Origin: Schizosaccharomyces osmophilus
Lineage: Eukaryota > Ascomycota > Schizosaccharomycetes > Schizosaccharomycetales > Schizosaccharomycetaceae
Length of the DNA: 64,000 nucleotides
Assembly (NCBI RefSeq): GCF_027921745.1
Contig: NC_079240.1
Location: 1,667,001-1,731,000 of the forward strand
Reading direction: 5' to 3'
Shown here piece by piece: positions 32,126-44,300 of the stretch; the stretch's first letter is position 1, and each line of letters begins with the position of its first letter. The position numbers and the translations under genes are program-made. The notes under the pieces were generated by a model. The model saw only the letters and a list, made by a program, of their open reading frames with translations, had not been told where the DNA came from and did no database searches.

Positions 32126-32471
32126 GTGCTTCTCTCTCTTTACTTATAATCTACGATCCTAGATTCAATCCTTTTGGTTTTGTGTTCACCTTGTCATGTT
32201 CTATCTAATTAATTCTTGCAACCTTGTATATACCTACTAGGCTTTTCCTAGATGGATTATCTATTTTAAAACTTGAGCAATAAATTTCTTCTACATAATT
32301 TGACACCCTCAAAAGCTTAATTGAATATGTCGATTTAAAGTCATTAACTGTAAAACTCATTATTATCAAAAAGTTGAAATCGTAAAAAAACCCTGCAACG
32401 AAAGAACCTGTTCCTGATTAATAGAGCCATGATACACGGTAAAAAAGGTTACTTCTCAATCACGATAAAAC
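32126..32471. other. Convergent 3' intergenic region, ssb2-sec1
   Basis: The 346 bp between the ssb2 and sec1 stop codons are AT-rich and contain AATAAA at about 32280. I see no gene. Confidence 0.5.
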
Positions 32472-34798
32472 TTAAAACACACCAAACTTCTTCTTCTTCT
32501 TTTTATCGTTTGATTCCGTCAAAACTTTGTCATTGTCCTTGCCTTTATCTTTCTTTGATGTTGAGATAAGCTTTCCAAGTTTGCTTGTTTTTCCCTTCTT
32601 TTTCTCAGTTTCCTTGCTAGGCAAAGCATCAGCTGGCGATGTGCTGTCAAATGGAGATGACGGTACATCTACGGTCGGCTGCTGCTGCTGTACAATTTTA
32701 CCCGGCTGAGCTTGTAAACATGGAATGGGCTCAGACGTATCTTCCGGAAATTTCAATTCTTCCCTAGTCTTTCGGAATTTTGAGAAGAAATCCAGCCATT
32801 CATTCGGCGAATTACAAGCTGTACTTCCAAGGAGAATATTTTTATTGAGTGTTTCAGCAGTTTCATAGCATGATCGAAGTTCGCTATAGGTTGTACCACC
32901 TGTCACGAAGACCAAAAATTTCTCCTTAGGTATACGCGTAGCTATGGATCGCGATCGAGTCCACGATGGTCTTGAGCTTCGTAAAGACGTTTGCTCTACC
33001 TCCACCTCTGTTTCTGGGTTGAGATCACGGACAAAAGGAAACAATTCGTTATCCAAATTATCTTGCACCAGAGATTCCATAACTGTCTTAATATTAGGAA
33101 CAAACCTCGAAAGCTCATAAGTCTCCTCGCCAGCAGGTAGTGATTTTGCAACCTCCTTTCGTTTCGTACTAGGGTCGGATAATCGTTTTACATTTCGTAC
33201 TCCAAGCTGTTCCAAATTTTGTAGAATCTCTTGACGATGACTAGGCAATTTACTATGTCGGAATAGTCTCATCATATCTTGAAGGATAACACCGTCTCTA
33301 TAAGCAATATAAAGGATGAGAAGGCGAAGTTTATCTGCTTCAGATGTTTTATTATCGTCCAATAAAGGAAGCAAATCGTAAAGTACGTTTCGAGGGGTTT
33401 TTCCTTCAGGACTGGCACCTGTAGCTAAATCCTGCTCAACCGCACCAATGGAAAGTAAATTTTCCTTTTCGAAAAGATTCATGCATTCTTGTGCCATAGC
33501 CAAATGCAGAGAATACTCGTCTCGAAGTTCTTGAAAATCGGAAAGACCAGCAAGCATACCTCGCATGTCATTAAGGGAGGTGGCTTGTCCTTTATCGAGG
33601 AAAATAGTATTCTCTTCGCAAAATTTATTAAAATCACCCATCAACCTCTCAATGGCATCGCGCATATGCATATGCCGTATTTTAACATATACAGAATCAT
33701 CATCAGATAACTTGCCAATTCGGGTTTCTAAACCGTTTGGACCCATTATAGCAAATGGATAAGATTCATCTTTAATTTTCAGTAAATCATGAATCATTGC
33801 CTGGTAGCTAAATTCATGTACAAAAGGGCTAACGCTATCTAAGGAACGGTCAACTATTAAACAAGTGGATTTCTGAGAAGATTCTTGAAATCCAGGATGA
33901 GTTTTGCAGTATTCGTCAACTATGTCACGAAGTTGTGACGCTAAAATAAAAGACATCGTTTTTGATGTATGTCTAGCTGACTTAGGATAATAACACCGAA
34001 TGTTGGGGGCCATTCCAAGGCTCACACAAACCGAAAGAATGCCATGTGCGATATTCGATAATTCTTGTCTAATTATGGGAGCAGAAGATGGGTGATACAG
34101 GCGTAATCCAGAATATTCATCATGCACTTGAAAATATCTAGACTCAAGAGAATAAAAATCCAAATATCCAATCTGTACTGAACGAAGTTTTGTAGTGATA
34201 TTGGAGTTTTTCAAACGGTCTACAATATTGGGCTTAATTCGATCAGTAAACATGATATGAATACCAGGATAAGTGTTTGGATACTCTTGGTCTTTGTATA
34301 TACAATCGACGAGTTTATCTTGGCAGTGAAGTATATATAACACCTCAAACGATGAATTAGGAGTCCTTGCATTTTCTAAAATCTCCACCGCCGCGATCTT
34401 TTCCTCCAAAAGTCTGTGGACAGAGGTAAACCGATTAATTATGTCAGCCGTTTTTCTGTCAACTACTAACACTTTCCACTGAGTAAAGTTAGCAAAGCCT
34501 TTTAAATTGGACTATAGAAATCATAGCAGAATTCTTCAACTAGACTTAATCAATCATGCATTGCATATGTCCTTCAACTTTGTCCATCGCCTGCCATGAA
34601 ACTCTCTGTAGCCAGGTAAAAGTACTACAAACAAGGCTGCGCCTAAAGTTTCAATTCGCTTCTCCTGAACAAAGATTGCTTACCTTTGTTGCACATTCTA
34701 TAGCATTTATTTTATTAAAAAAGACTAAATAAAACATTGTCAGTACCTCTAAGACAGTTGGGTCACATACTTTCTCTTTGCGCGTCTAACAAAACCAT
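32472..34798 (-). CDS. sec1: SM protein Sec1, exocytic SNARE regulator
   Basis: Exons, on the minus strand, are 34798-34771 (28 nt), 34724-34684 (41 nt) and 34478-32472, giving 691 aa. The introns are 46 and 205 nt with GTATGT and GTAAGC donors and TACTGAC or GCTAAC branch points. The small exons supply MVLLDAQRE-IFFNKINAIECATK, which runs into WKVLVVDRKT, the expected first strand of the Sec1/Munc18 fold. Without them the frame has no ATG. Other family features include CLIVDRSLDSVSPFVHEFSYQ (about residues 205-225) and FVTGGTTYSELRSCYE near the end of the fold. The last 80 residues or so are Lys/Ser-rich, with a terminal Lys run. Sec1 binds assembled syntaxin SNARE complexes to promote fusion of secretory vesicles with the plasma membrane. 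sup35 lies upstream in tandem. Confidence 0.93.
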
Positions 34799-35277
34799 TT
34801 GTTGTTATTCGCCCAGTGTATTATATTCAAGCTTTATTTGACTATTAAAATCCAGAAAAAGTCATTAGAAAACTGCAAAATTCAAAAACAATAGAACCGG
34901 TTCGACATGTATAAGGTAAATTCAGTATTGGTGGTATTATTTACATCATCGCGGAAGTTCCGAGGATTTACAGAACTCCACTGTGTGTAAATGATACTAT
35001 ATTTAAAGAATAGCTTTCCTTAAAGATGCATTTATAAACGAGTTTAAAGGTTATTAATGTCGATTTATAGTATGCGTGCATTTGTATGAATTTTATACGA
35101 AACGATCAAAAATTATTAGAGGAGAAGGTCATTCACGCTCTGACTTATATTAGGAAGGGTTGTCATATGTTCAAAGCCCACATGCTCAATAAAAAACAAG
35201 ATATCGTACATTATCTAGCAATGATAACCATTAACCACCTTTAATAACAAAAACTATACAATTAAATTTTAACCAAT
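34799..35277. other. Intergenic region, sec1 promoter and sup35 3' end
   Basis: About 480 bp between tandem minus-strand genes. It is AT-rich, with AATAAA-like sequences on the minus strand near the sup35 stop. No gene was recognised. Confidence 0.5.
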
Positions 35278-37315
35278 TTACTCCAAGATTTTAATGACTT
35301 TACCAACAGCAACAGTAGCACCTTGGTCACGCAAGGTAAAACGACCCATGTATTGATAGTCTTCAAATCGTTCCATACAGACAGGGGTTTGGGTCTCCAA
35401 TTCAGCAAGAATCTTCATACCCTTAGTAGCAAACATAGGAGGTTTCTTACTCTTACGGTTAGTTTTGTCCAACTTGTGGAGAAGTTTAGCAAAGGAAACT
35501 TCTTCAACAGCAGTATGAAGATGCATAACACAAGTATAACCTGTAGTTAAAATAGAGGGTAACTCCAAAATAGCAATCTGAGCAATAAAACGAGTGGTAG
35601 CATGGACAGGATTTTTAGTAGATGTCAGCACATAACCGCTTTGAACATCAGAATCGTCACCACGAACCTTGAGACGCACTTGGTCACCACAGATAGAAGA
35701 TGGGATTTCTTCATCTGCTTCATCGTAGATACCAGTGACTTCAAGTGTCTGATTAATGGGCATAACAAGAATGTTTTGGTTCTTCTTAATTGTACCAGCC
35801 TCAACTTTTCCTTCGAAAATGGTACCCAAATCCTTGTATTTGGAGGCAATGGGCATTATAAACGGCGCGTTCACTTTACGCTCTAAGCGCGACATGGTAT
35901 CCAGATATTCGAGCAAGGAAGGTCCTTCATACCATGAACAGACAGAAGGGTCAAGGCGATCCTTGAGATTTTGGCCTGTGTAAGCGGAAACAGGCATGTA
36001 CTTAACATCCGTCTTGGAGTTGTAGCCAGCAACACGGCGCAAGAAAACACTCAATTTATCAACACACTCCTTGTAACGCTCCTCTGACCATTGTACACTG
36101 GGCTCATCCATCTTGTTAATAACCACGACAAGGTGGTTAATACCTTGAGTACGAGCCAATACAGCATGTTCACGAGTTTGACCACCACGTTCAAAACCAG
36201 CTTCAAATTCACCACGGCGAGCAGAAATAACCAAAACACCAATATCGGCTTGTGAAGCACCGTTAATCATGTTAGTCACATAACCTTTGTGACCAGGAGC
36301 ATCCAAAAGACTGAAACGGCGGTGTTCAGTTTCAAAATAGGCACGTCCAACTTCGACAGTCTTACCCTTCTCACGTTCTTCAGAGGTACTATCCAAGGCC
36401 CAAGACAAAGCCCAGGACTCTTTACCAGCTTCCTTGGCATCCTTCTCAATTTTCTCCATGGTACGCTTATCAACCATACCCGTAAGAACCAAAAGGTTAC
36501 CACCCAGAGTAGATTTACCAGCATCAACGTGTCCGATGAAGACGATGTTAACGTGTTCCTTGCCATACATTTCTTGTAAAACTTCTCTATCAACGGTGGT
36601 TTCGGCTTCGGTAGAAGACTCAGTAACAGCGGGAGCCTGTTTCTTGTCAGAAGCTTGCTTAGCAGGAGCAGGGGCGGAAGTCTCGGCAGGCTTCTTTGCT
36701 TCAGCTTTCTGAGGAGCAGGAGCAGGAGCAGGTGCAGCCTCAGTAGGCTTTTCAGGGGTGTCTTCCTTAGTAGTAGAAGCAGCAGGTTTAGCACCACCTA
36801 AACTAATGGAGACGGGTTTGCCAGGCTTCTGAGCACCAGAAGAGGCACCAAGAGACAAAACCTTACCCTTGGGTAAAGCAGGTTTAGCAGGGACGAATGA
36901 TTTCTTCTTAGAGAAATCGGGAACTCTGTTCTTGTCCTCAGATTGCTCTTGAGCAGCTGGAGAAGCGGGTTTTTGATAATATTGTTGGAAGCTCATGTTG
37001 GAGTTTGGAGTTCCCGTGTTTTGACCATATGGAAAGCCAGCAGCCGCGTTGGGTTGTTCTCGAGGGGTAACGCTAGGGCCTATATAAGTGTTAGATTATC
37101 TGACACATCAGAACTTTTGCTTCATGTTGTTTGACGGCTACAACTTTATGATAAACATATTCATAAATGGGTATTGACTTACGCTGAAAAGAAGGCACAA
37201 AGGCGGGAGCTGTAGGGGTAAAGGAGGGAGCCTTTAACGAAGACATCGACAATTTCGATGTCTGTTTGGCAAGCTGCTCATCCTGTCCACCGTTCGTTGG
37301 CTGATTGCTAGCCAT
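35278..37315 (-). CDS. sup35: Translation release factor eRF3, Sup35
   Basis: Exons, on the minus strand, are 37315-37183 and 37079-35278, giving 644 aa. The 103-nt intron has donor gtaagt, a CTAAC branch point and acceptor tatag. The join gives FQR-PSVTPREQPN, collinear with S. pombe Sup35. The GTPase domain starts near residue 220: G1 GHVDAGKST (about 227), G3 DAPGHKG and G4 NKMD. EF1A-like domains 2 and 3 end in VAVGKVIKILE. With eRF1, Sup35 terminates translation at stop codons. The N-terminus is Pro/Ala/Lys/Ser-rich with a PAM2-like APSFTPTAPAFVPSF for poly(A)-binding protein, and lacks the Gln/Asn/Tyr repeats of the budding-yeast prion domain. The ATG at 37315 gives MASNQP. It is divergent from the Ran-binding gene. 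Confidence 0.97.
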
Positions 37316-38111
37316 CTTTACCTGTATGTAAGGAAGAAGTGTGGTAAAGGAATACTTTGTTGGTGGTGGAAATTTGTAATTGCCAGGTAACAACGAGTAG
37401 CAACTTAAGCTATTGAACGTCGTGTTGAAAATCGAGTTATTGAAAAAATAACTTCTATCTTTTCTTTATTTTCATTTTTTATTAATTATTTCGTAAATAA
37501 AACGAAAATACTCATTTACTTGAGTGGCAAAATGATAGAAGTACTATCCCAGATGTATTATTTTTTTTGCCTTCTCTTTGAATTAATTTGAACTTACAAA
37601 AAAAAAAAAAAAAGAAAGAAAAAGATCTTTTATCGTTCAATTGTACTATAAAAGATACTATAATAGAAAACGTCCATTCAATTTTGGCTTAATACCAAAT
37701 CAACTACTTCGAAGGACGTTCCCTATGTACGATTTTTCTCTCTAAATGTAACAAAAAATATATACGCTTTACTTACTTCTTCCTTTCGAATCCCTCAAGT
37801 AAAGGCCATTTAACCAGGGACTCAAAAAGAAAACTACAATAACTTAAAAGTAAAGATAAACAACGAGAGATTAGTTTGGTTACCAAATTGCTTTTCAAGC
37901 TTAACTTTTCTTTTCTTCTTTTGAGTTGAAATCATTGTCAAAGATTGTAATTTAGAAAACCTCCACAACTTCAAAACACCTTTTCTCAAGTGCAAACATG
38001 TTAAGACACGTAAACTGCTTATTCAATTAAAAACCTTCAAAAGTACCTTGAAAAAGTAGTAGTCTAATTCTAAAAAATAAACTCTGAACAATTGAAAATA
38101 AAGGAATCATA
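37316..38111. other. Divergent intergenic region, sup35-Ran-binding protein gene
   Basis: About 800 bp, AT-rich, including T- and A-homopolymer runs near 37560-37620. It must carry both promoters. No gene or clear regulatory box was recognised. Confidence 0.5.
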
Positions 38112-39794
38112 ATGGATGAGTTGTTTCATGTCGCGTCACACGCGGCTACGTTTGCTACTAGCTTTGCCATAAAACACAGCATTTCTTTTGCTGGGAAATT
38201 TGCTGTCCAGCAGGTAAGCAGCTATATCAAACGCATACCAGACGCTGATCGCGATGAATTGGAGTCCATGAAAGCAAAGTTGCTCGAGATGATTCGTGTG
38301 GTCACGCCAGCCATAGAGTTAATTGATATTATGTCTTCCAATGGAAATCAAAGCTTACAAAGCACCCGCCAACTTGTTGATGCATTGCGCTCTGATATCG
38401 AAAAGTTTAGCGTGCACATTGTGGGTGTCGCAAGCGCCGACACAGAAAACGAAGCATCAAATCCAAAGCATGCTGAAGAAACGAAGGGAAAGGTGTTGGA
38501 AGAAATGAGAACCTTGCTTTTACGAATCCAAGACGCAATCCCTCTGCTCAATTTGTCTATCACCACTTCAGGACTTTCGATCTCATCAAGTCTACCCAAG
38601 TCTACCAATTTTTCTCAGCTTTTTAAGGCAAACTCTCATGTTTTACATGCAAACCTCTCTTTTTCAGGAGATAAGCCCTTACAAGTTGGTCCCACTTTTC
38701 GACTTCGCACTTACAAAATTTTTGAAAGCCGTGCTCAATCCAAGTTTCTAAATCACGATTCAATCATTTGGCAAGAGGATTGCTCTGTATGTGTGGGTAA
38801 GGTATTGCGGATTCCACCTCAACAATCTTACAATAAGGATTCTCTCCTCTCGTATAAACTCTCCCTTGTGCAGTCATTCGATGATGATCGTTATCACGAA
38901 GAAAATGAAGTTCCAACTTCAAAGGATATATTTTTAAATACTATTCAGACGCTGTTCTTTAGTGTTTCGGGTAAACTTCTTCGACTTGACGATGTCACGA
39001 CACCTGTTATTCTTCTCAAATACAAGGATAGTCCTTCTGAATCTTGTGAAGAACAGGAAAGATTCAAGTGGATAGCTATGGAGCTGTTAACGGAAGAGGA
39101 GGATGAAAGTGAAGAAGACAACGATGATAATGAAGATTCCGAAAATTCAACTGCAGAACTCAGCGATGAACAAATGGTAGAAATGCAATTACTAGGACTT
39201 ACGAAAAAAGATATGGTTACAAGAACAAAGAAGATGAAAGCTTATCAAAAGGAAGATACGAATTTGGTTTTACTTGAGTATCTTCTTCGTTTGTGTGCTT
39301 TGGAAGCGAACGCTCAAGAATCTGTTCTTCAACTACCGGACGAACAGATTTCGCTGTATTTGCGAGACGAGCAAGGACGAGAGCGACCTCGTGATCCAGG
39401 TTCATATCATGCTCTAGAAAACAATGTTGATGCTCCTGTTTCCCCAACTTCTGCAACATCGTCAAGGCGTTCTGGTGTACGTGCTAGTTCAACGTTTCTT
39501 TCTCCTTGGGTAAAAGCAGAGGGCTCTTCCCCTTTGAAGAACGTTCCAAGAAATAAATTATTGGACGAGCGAGAGGCAACCGCTGGCTATGCTAGTCCTT
39601 TGATGAATCGAAAAACGAAGGAACCTTCAAATAGGGACAGCATGATAGGTACATATTCCCCAATGTTTATTCGATCTAAAAAAGATTTATTTTCAGATAA
39701 AGACCAGCTGTCATCTACAAAGAAAGAGTTGTTTGCTTCCGAAAAGAAAATACAAGGTACTGCAACCGATTCGAATAAAAGTTCGAACGTTTAA
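38112..39794 (+). CDS. Ran-GTP-binding protein, Yrb30 family
   Basis: The single exon encodes 560 aa. The N-terminus (MDELFHVASHAATFATSF, then FAGKFAVQQVSSYIKRI) and the overall layout fit the fungal Ran-binding family typified by budding-yeast Yrb30, which binds Ran-GTP and dampens GAP stimulation. A long acidic stretch (about residues 325-360) is followed by a helical segment and a basic Ser-rich tail with repeated SKKDLFS/STKKELFAS-like units (about 520-545). The place next to sup35 agrees with S. pombe SPCC584.03c, which I recall as a predicted Ran-binding protein. The family call is from pattern recognition and position; no catalytic motif is expected. Confidence 0.7.
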   Translation: MDELFHVASHAATFATSFAIKHSISFAGKFAVQQVSSYIKRIPDADRDELESMKAKLLEMIRVVTPAIELIDIMSSNGNQSLQSTRQLVDALRSDIEKFSVHIVGVASADTENEASNPKHAEETKGKVLEEMRTLLLRIQDAIPLLNLSITTSGLSISSSLPKSTNFSQLFKANSHVLHANLSFSGDKPLQVGPTFRLRTYKIFESRAQSKFLNHDSIIWQEDCSVCVGKVLRIPPQQSYNKDSLLSYKLSLVQSFDDDRYHEENEVPTSKDIFLNTIQTLFFSVSGKLLRLDDVTTPVILLKYKDSPSESCEEQERFKWIAMELLTEEEDESEEDNDDNEDSENSTAELSDEQMVEMQLLGLTKKDMVTRTKKMKAYQKEDTNLVLLEYLLRLCALEANAQESVLQLPDEQISLYLRDEQGRERPRDPGSYHALENNVDAPVSPTSATSSRRSGVRASSTFLSPWVKAEGSSPLKNVPRNKLLDEREATAGYASPLMNRKTKEPSNRDSMIGTYSPMFIRSKKDLFSDKDQLSSTKKELFASEKKIQGTATDSNKSSNV

Positions 39795-41333
39795 AGTGAA
39801 CCACGAGCGGATTTGGAAAAAACAAATAACTAAAAAACCAAGAGAAAATTTTATTTATGAACGTTAAATTTGTGAGCTGCTATAGCCTGATCATCAAGGA
39901 ATACGGGAGTTTCTTACAAGGTCATGTATTATTTTTGTAAAGCAAAATCTCAATAGGTTGAATTCGTTTACAAGTCTGTCCTAATTTACAGCTAATTGAT
40001 GGTTTTGACTTTCCCTATTGATGATCTTGTAATGGATCATATCTTTCCATATCAAGTCAGTTTTCTGGTTTTTTTAGTCTATAAGTGATAAAAAATGTGG
40101 AAAATTTATATTTATGAATGACGGTACAACGGATAGTTTGAATGAATCAATAGTTTTCAGACGCTAATATTATGAGCGATTGGAAGAATGAATGATGATA
40201 AAACGAAACGGCTTTTGAATTCACTACCTTTCTACAAGCTGAATAAGTAGAAAATATAAACTTGAGGAAAACTAGAGATTATTCAGTTTCATTTGCTAAA
40301 CTTTAGTGAAATGTAATTTGTAACATGTTGAGTAACGGTACTATAAATGAAGAGCATACTGTAGGAATTCATATTTAGCTCTAGTAGGTAATGCAGTGGC
40401 ATACATTTCATGAACAAATTATTCTAATTAAATTCCAACATGTGACAGTCCGAGTTAATTCAGACAATTGATGAAATCCTGCTACCATATTCATTCATTG
40501 CTTCATCCTAAAGCCTAGAGCTTGCAGCAAGGAATATAAGAATTGTTAAGAATATATGCTATTGTACATCACAGCTGAGTCTTTACGCTGTATTATCATA
40601 TGGTTGAGTGTATGAGTTGATGGGTTAAAGAGTTATAGTTGTATAGTTGGGCTCTACTTTATATATTCGATAAGTATTTTTAGAGTCCAGTGACCTGAGT
40701 AGCTAAATAAACGATAATTTGATTTTTCAAGCCAGATCAGTCGAATCTTCCAATTTGAAAAATCGTACTCCCAACTGGAGATATATATATATATCATCTA
40801 AAGTAGTAACATTGCCTTCTCTGATAAAGTTTCTTTGTTAATAACTTCCGTTGTTTACATTTTGTAATAAAGGACTCTTTTTTATAAATAATACAATATT
40901 TCGGCCTTGACATTCAACATATACGGACACTTAATTAGCCTTTCTAATACTTGCTTAAGCCATCATTCTTAAACTACAATGTATGCTTTTACAGACATCC
41001 TAAATATTCGTTATATAAAAATACTACACCAAATTTCGGTGTAAAAAGTCAAGGCAAAGCAGCGATCACGCAAGAATTTGATTTATCAGGTGATCGCTAT
41101 CTAAATAAATTCCTTCCTGCTTTTCTTTTTTGACTTTTTCCAACCTAAGAAAATCACGGCGTAGAGAATACTTCCATAAGGACTTTTTGGCACTCAATTT
41201 TTTGATTATTTTGGTGAAACCGTACGCGTCTGCTAAAAAACCCGGCTTCTTTAACTTAAACGAAGCCACCACGATCGTTTCATATAATTAATTAAAATAT
41301 CGGTTTAGATATCATCTGTTACCATTTTGAAGC
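39795..41333. other. Intergenic region without a gene, Ran-binding gene-met10
   Basis: About 1.5 kb. S. pombe has cuf2, a copper-fist-type meiotic regulator, between these neighbours as I recall, but no copper-fist motif or long frame is visible here. It contains a TA-dinucleotide run near 40780, an inverted repeat at 41061-41098 and an ACGCGT motif at 41224-41229. Short AT-rich frames, such as the one at 40951-41133, start at a non-ATG codon and look accidental. Confidence 0.5.
41061..41098. repeat. 9-bp inverted repeat upstream of met10
   Basis: AGCGATCAC (41061-41069) and GTGATCGCT (41090-41098) are perfect inverted copies separated by 20 bp. They lie about 240-270 bp before the met10 start. 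Their GC content is higher than the surroundings, which makes a chance match less likely. They could be a dimeric transcription-factor site. Confidence 0.7.
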
Positions 41334-44300
41334 ATGTCTAATACCCCAGAAAGCATGGTGAAGTGCGATTCATCTCATCAAGTGATTGAGGATATTGTGT
41401 ATTCTCTTTCAAACCATATCTTCTCATACGCCGAGCACGTTCCTTTGAACCACTACTTAACCCATTGGAATAAGAATGGTCGTCAAAACGGGTTTTCAAA
41501 CAATGTAGAATTGTTTAATTTGGAAGCTCGTTCTGGCGCCCCCGGATTATTGCTGGGATCTTATACAGCTGCCATTTCCTCACCCGGCGTGTATTCTATG
41601 ATTACTCCCTCCAGTTGCCTCTCTTTAATGAATCCTTTGATCTCAAACATTGGACTTTTCTACGGCACTAGCAAACCTCTTGTTTTGCACGTTGCTGCTT
41701 TGGATTATGTTGACCAAGCGTACCGTACCGACAACAACAGTGTACTCGACTTTGCCTACTTGAACAACTTTACCGTGTTCACTTCCCAGTCGAATGTGGA
41801 AGCTGCTCATATGGCTCTTGCTAGCACAATTGCGGCCAAGACAAGTCCCACTGTCCATGTTTATGAGCCCGACGCAATTGCTACAGCTTTGGCCCCTGGC
41901 CTTCCTAATCTCGATGTTGGGGCTGTTGTTGATTGCTTCAACTCATTTTCCACCAATGAAGATCCTGTTCAGAATGCCGCCAACGCTTTGACTCATATCA
42001 ACGACCATTTTTCCACTAATTACAAGCCAGTCGAATATGAAGGTTCTTCATCTGCTTCCAAGGTCTTTGTTACTTTTGGAAAGACAGAAACTATGGCTGC
42101 TCGTAATTTACTTGCTGCCAATCAGGATTTAGGATTGCTTTCTATTCGTACCTTCCCCTTTTCGGTTGAGGATTTGCATCGCAGCCTTCCTATTACTTGC
42201 AAGAGAGTTGTCGTCATTTCCCAAGTCCGCTCGACTGCCGTTAGCTCTCCTTCTTTTTACTATTCTTCTATTCTCGCAAGCTTGTTGGACACTGAAAGTC
42301 TTCAGTTTTCTGTGGAAGAGCACCGTTATGCTGTCAAAGAATCATTAACTACTGAGTCTCTTTACGACGCTCTTTCCGACCATTTGAGTCTCAATTACGC
42401 TGTTTCCACGGCTTCCAAGGTAGAAAAGACTGTAAATTTCTGGGAACTCGACACTTCTGAATATTACGTTCCTCACTTGGTGTCTACTCACAGAACCGAC
42501 CAATCAAGGTCTGTCGCTTTTCGTACCTTGTACGACAATTTGGTGCTTGCAGGTGTTCGATTTACCACCGTTCAGCTTTCAACTCAAAACGCTTTTCTTA
42601 CTGATATCACCCATGGTTTGAATGCAGATATTTCTGTGGTGGTGAACGATAAGATACCATCCTATTATAAAGTTCTAGCCAATGCTGCTGAGCACTCTGT
42701 TTGTTTGCTCCAGACTACCATCTCTCATGAGGAGGCTGCCTCTAAACTTCCTTATGAGTTTTTGACTGATATTTTGAATAAAGATATCAAGTTGATTCTC
42801 GTTAATCCCAAGAAATTTGTTATCAATGGTTCTAATCTACCAATTTTGAGTGCCTATATCCAGCTATTCAAACCCGGATTAGGTTCTGAGGAAGCCTTTA
42901 GTATCCTTTGCAAGGAGAAGGGATTCAATGAAACTATTCGCAATAGTGCCCTTGATTCTTTGAAGGAGGCTTTGGCTTTTGTTAATGTGGAGAAAGCAGC
43001 AATTGAAGCACGCGAACCCAGCGACAAGCAATTGCCCACACGTGCCGTTGAAACATCTTTTGGTCCTAACCCTATCAAATCTCTTGAGGAAGATGTTGCA
43101 CCACGAACCACCAGTTGGGAGACTCTTGCTCAACAAATGATGTTCCCGGAAGCTTACAATAAGCAAGATGCTTTACGTCCTGATGTTTCGGAACGCGCAT
43201 ACACTGTACGAGTGAAGTCCAATAAGCGTCTTACGCCTTCTACATATAGCCGTAACATTTTCCATATCGAGTTTGACCTTGGCAATTCGGGGCTGACTTA
43301 TGACATTGGAGAAGCTCTTGGTGTATACGGTGTGAATAACAAAGCACACGTTGTCGATTTTATTAATGAGTACGGCTTAAATGCCAATGAACTCATTCAG
43401 GTGCCTTCTATCTTCTACAAGGGTCACTGGGAAACCCGCACTGTTTACCAAGCCTTATCTCAAAACCTTGACATTTTTGGAAAACCAACGAAGAAGTTTT
43501 ACGAACAATTGGCTCATTATGAAACCGATGAAAAAGAACGCTCGGATCTCGATACTTTAGTCAGTCCTGTTGGTGCTCCCGATTTTAAGCGCCGTGCTGA
43601 AGTTGACATGCTTACGTATGCCGATGTTTTGAAGGAATACAAACATGCAAAATTGAATGCATCTGATTTGGCAGTTATCGTTCCTTCTATCAAGCGCCGT
43701 GAATATTCAATTTCTTCTTCCCAAAGGAAGCACAAGGACAGCGTTCATTTGCTAATTGTCGTTGTTGACTGGAAGGATGGTATGGGACGTGACCGTTACG
43801 GACAATGCTCTCATTATTTGTCAAGTTTGCGAGTTGGTGATCCTGTTACAGTTGCAGTGAAAACGTCTGTCATGAAGCTGCCTAAATCTCCAGAGAAGCC
43901 CATCGTAATGGCTGGACTTGGTACAGGATTGGCACCTTTCCGAGCATTTTTGCAGTTCAAGGAATGGCAACGACTCCAAGGCATTCCCTCTGGAGACGTC
44001 GTGCTTTACTTGGGTTCACGTACCCAGCGTGAAGAATACTTGTATGGTGAAGACTGGGAAGCGTATCACGCTGCCAATTTATTAACATTTGTCGGACAAG
44101 CTTTCAGTCGTGATCAACCGTACAAGATTTATATCCAAGACGTTATGCGATCTTCCAAGGAACTGCTGAAGAAGACTTTGGTAGATGAAGGAGGTTCATT
44201 CTATTTGTGTGGTCCTACATGGCCATTGCCCGAAATCACCAGTGTATTAGAAGAGGTGATTCAAAGTGCTCATTCCGAGCCTGTTAACGCTCGTAATATC

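Noticed and set aside
34500-34680. 36-codon frame in the second sec1 intron as a separate small gene
   Set aside because: It has no start codon, and the flanking splice sites are needed for an intact Sec1; I keep it only as a remark on alternative splicing.
40951-41133. 60-codon frame upstream of met10 as a remnant of cuf2
   Set aside because: It has no copper-fist Cys/His pattern and starts at a non-ATG codon.
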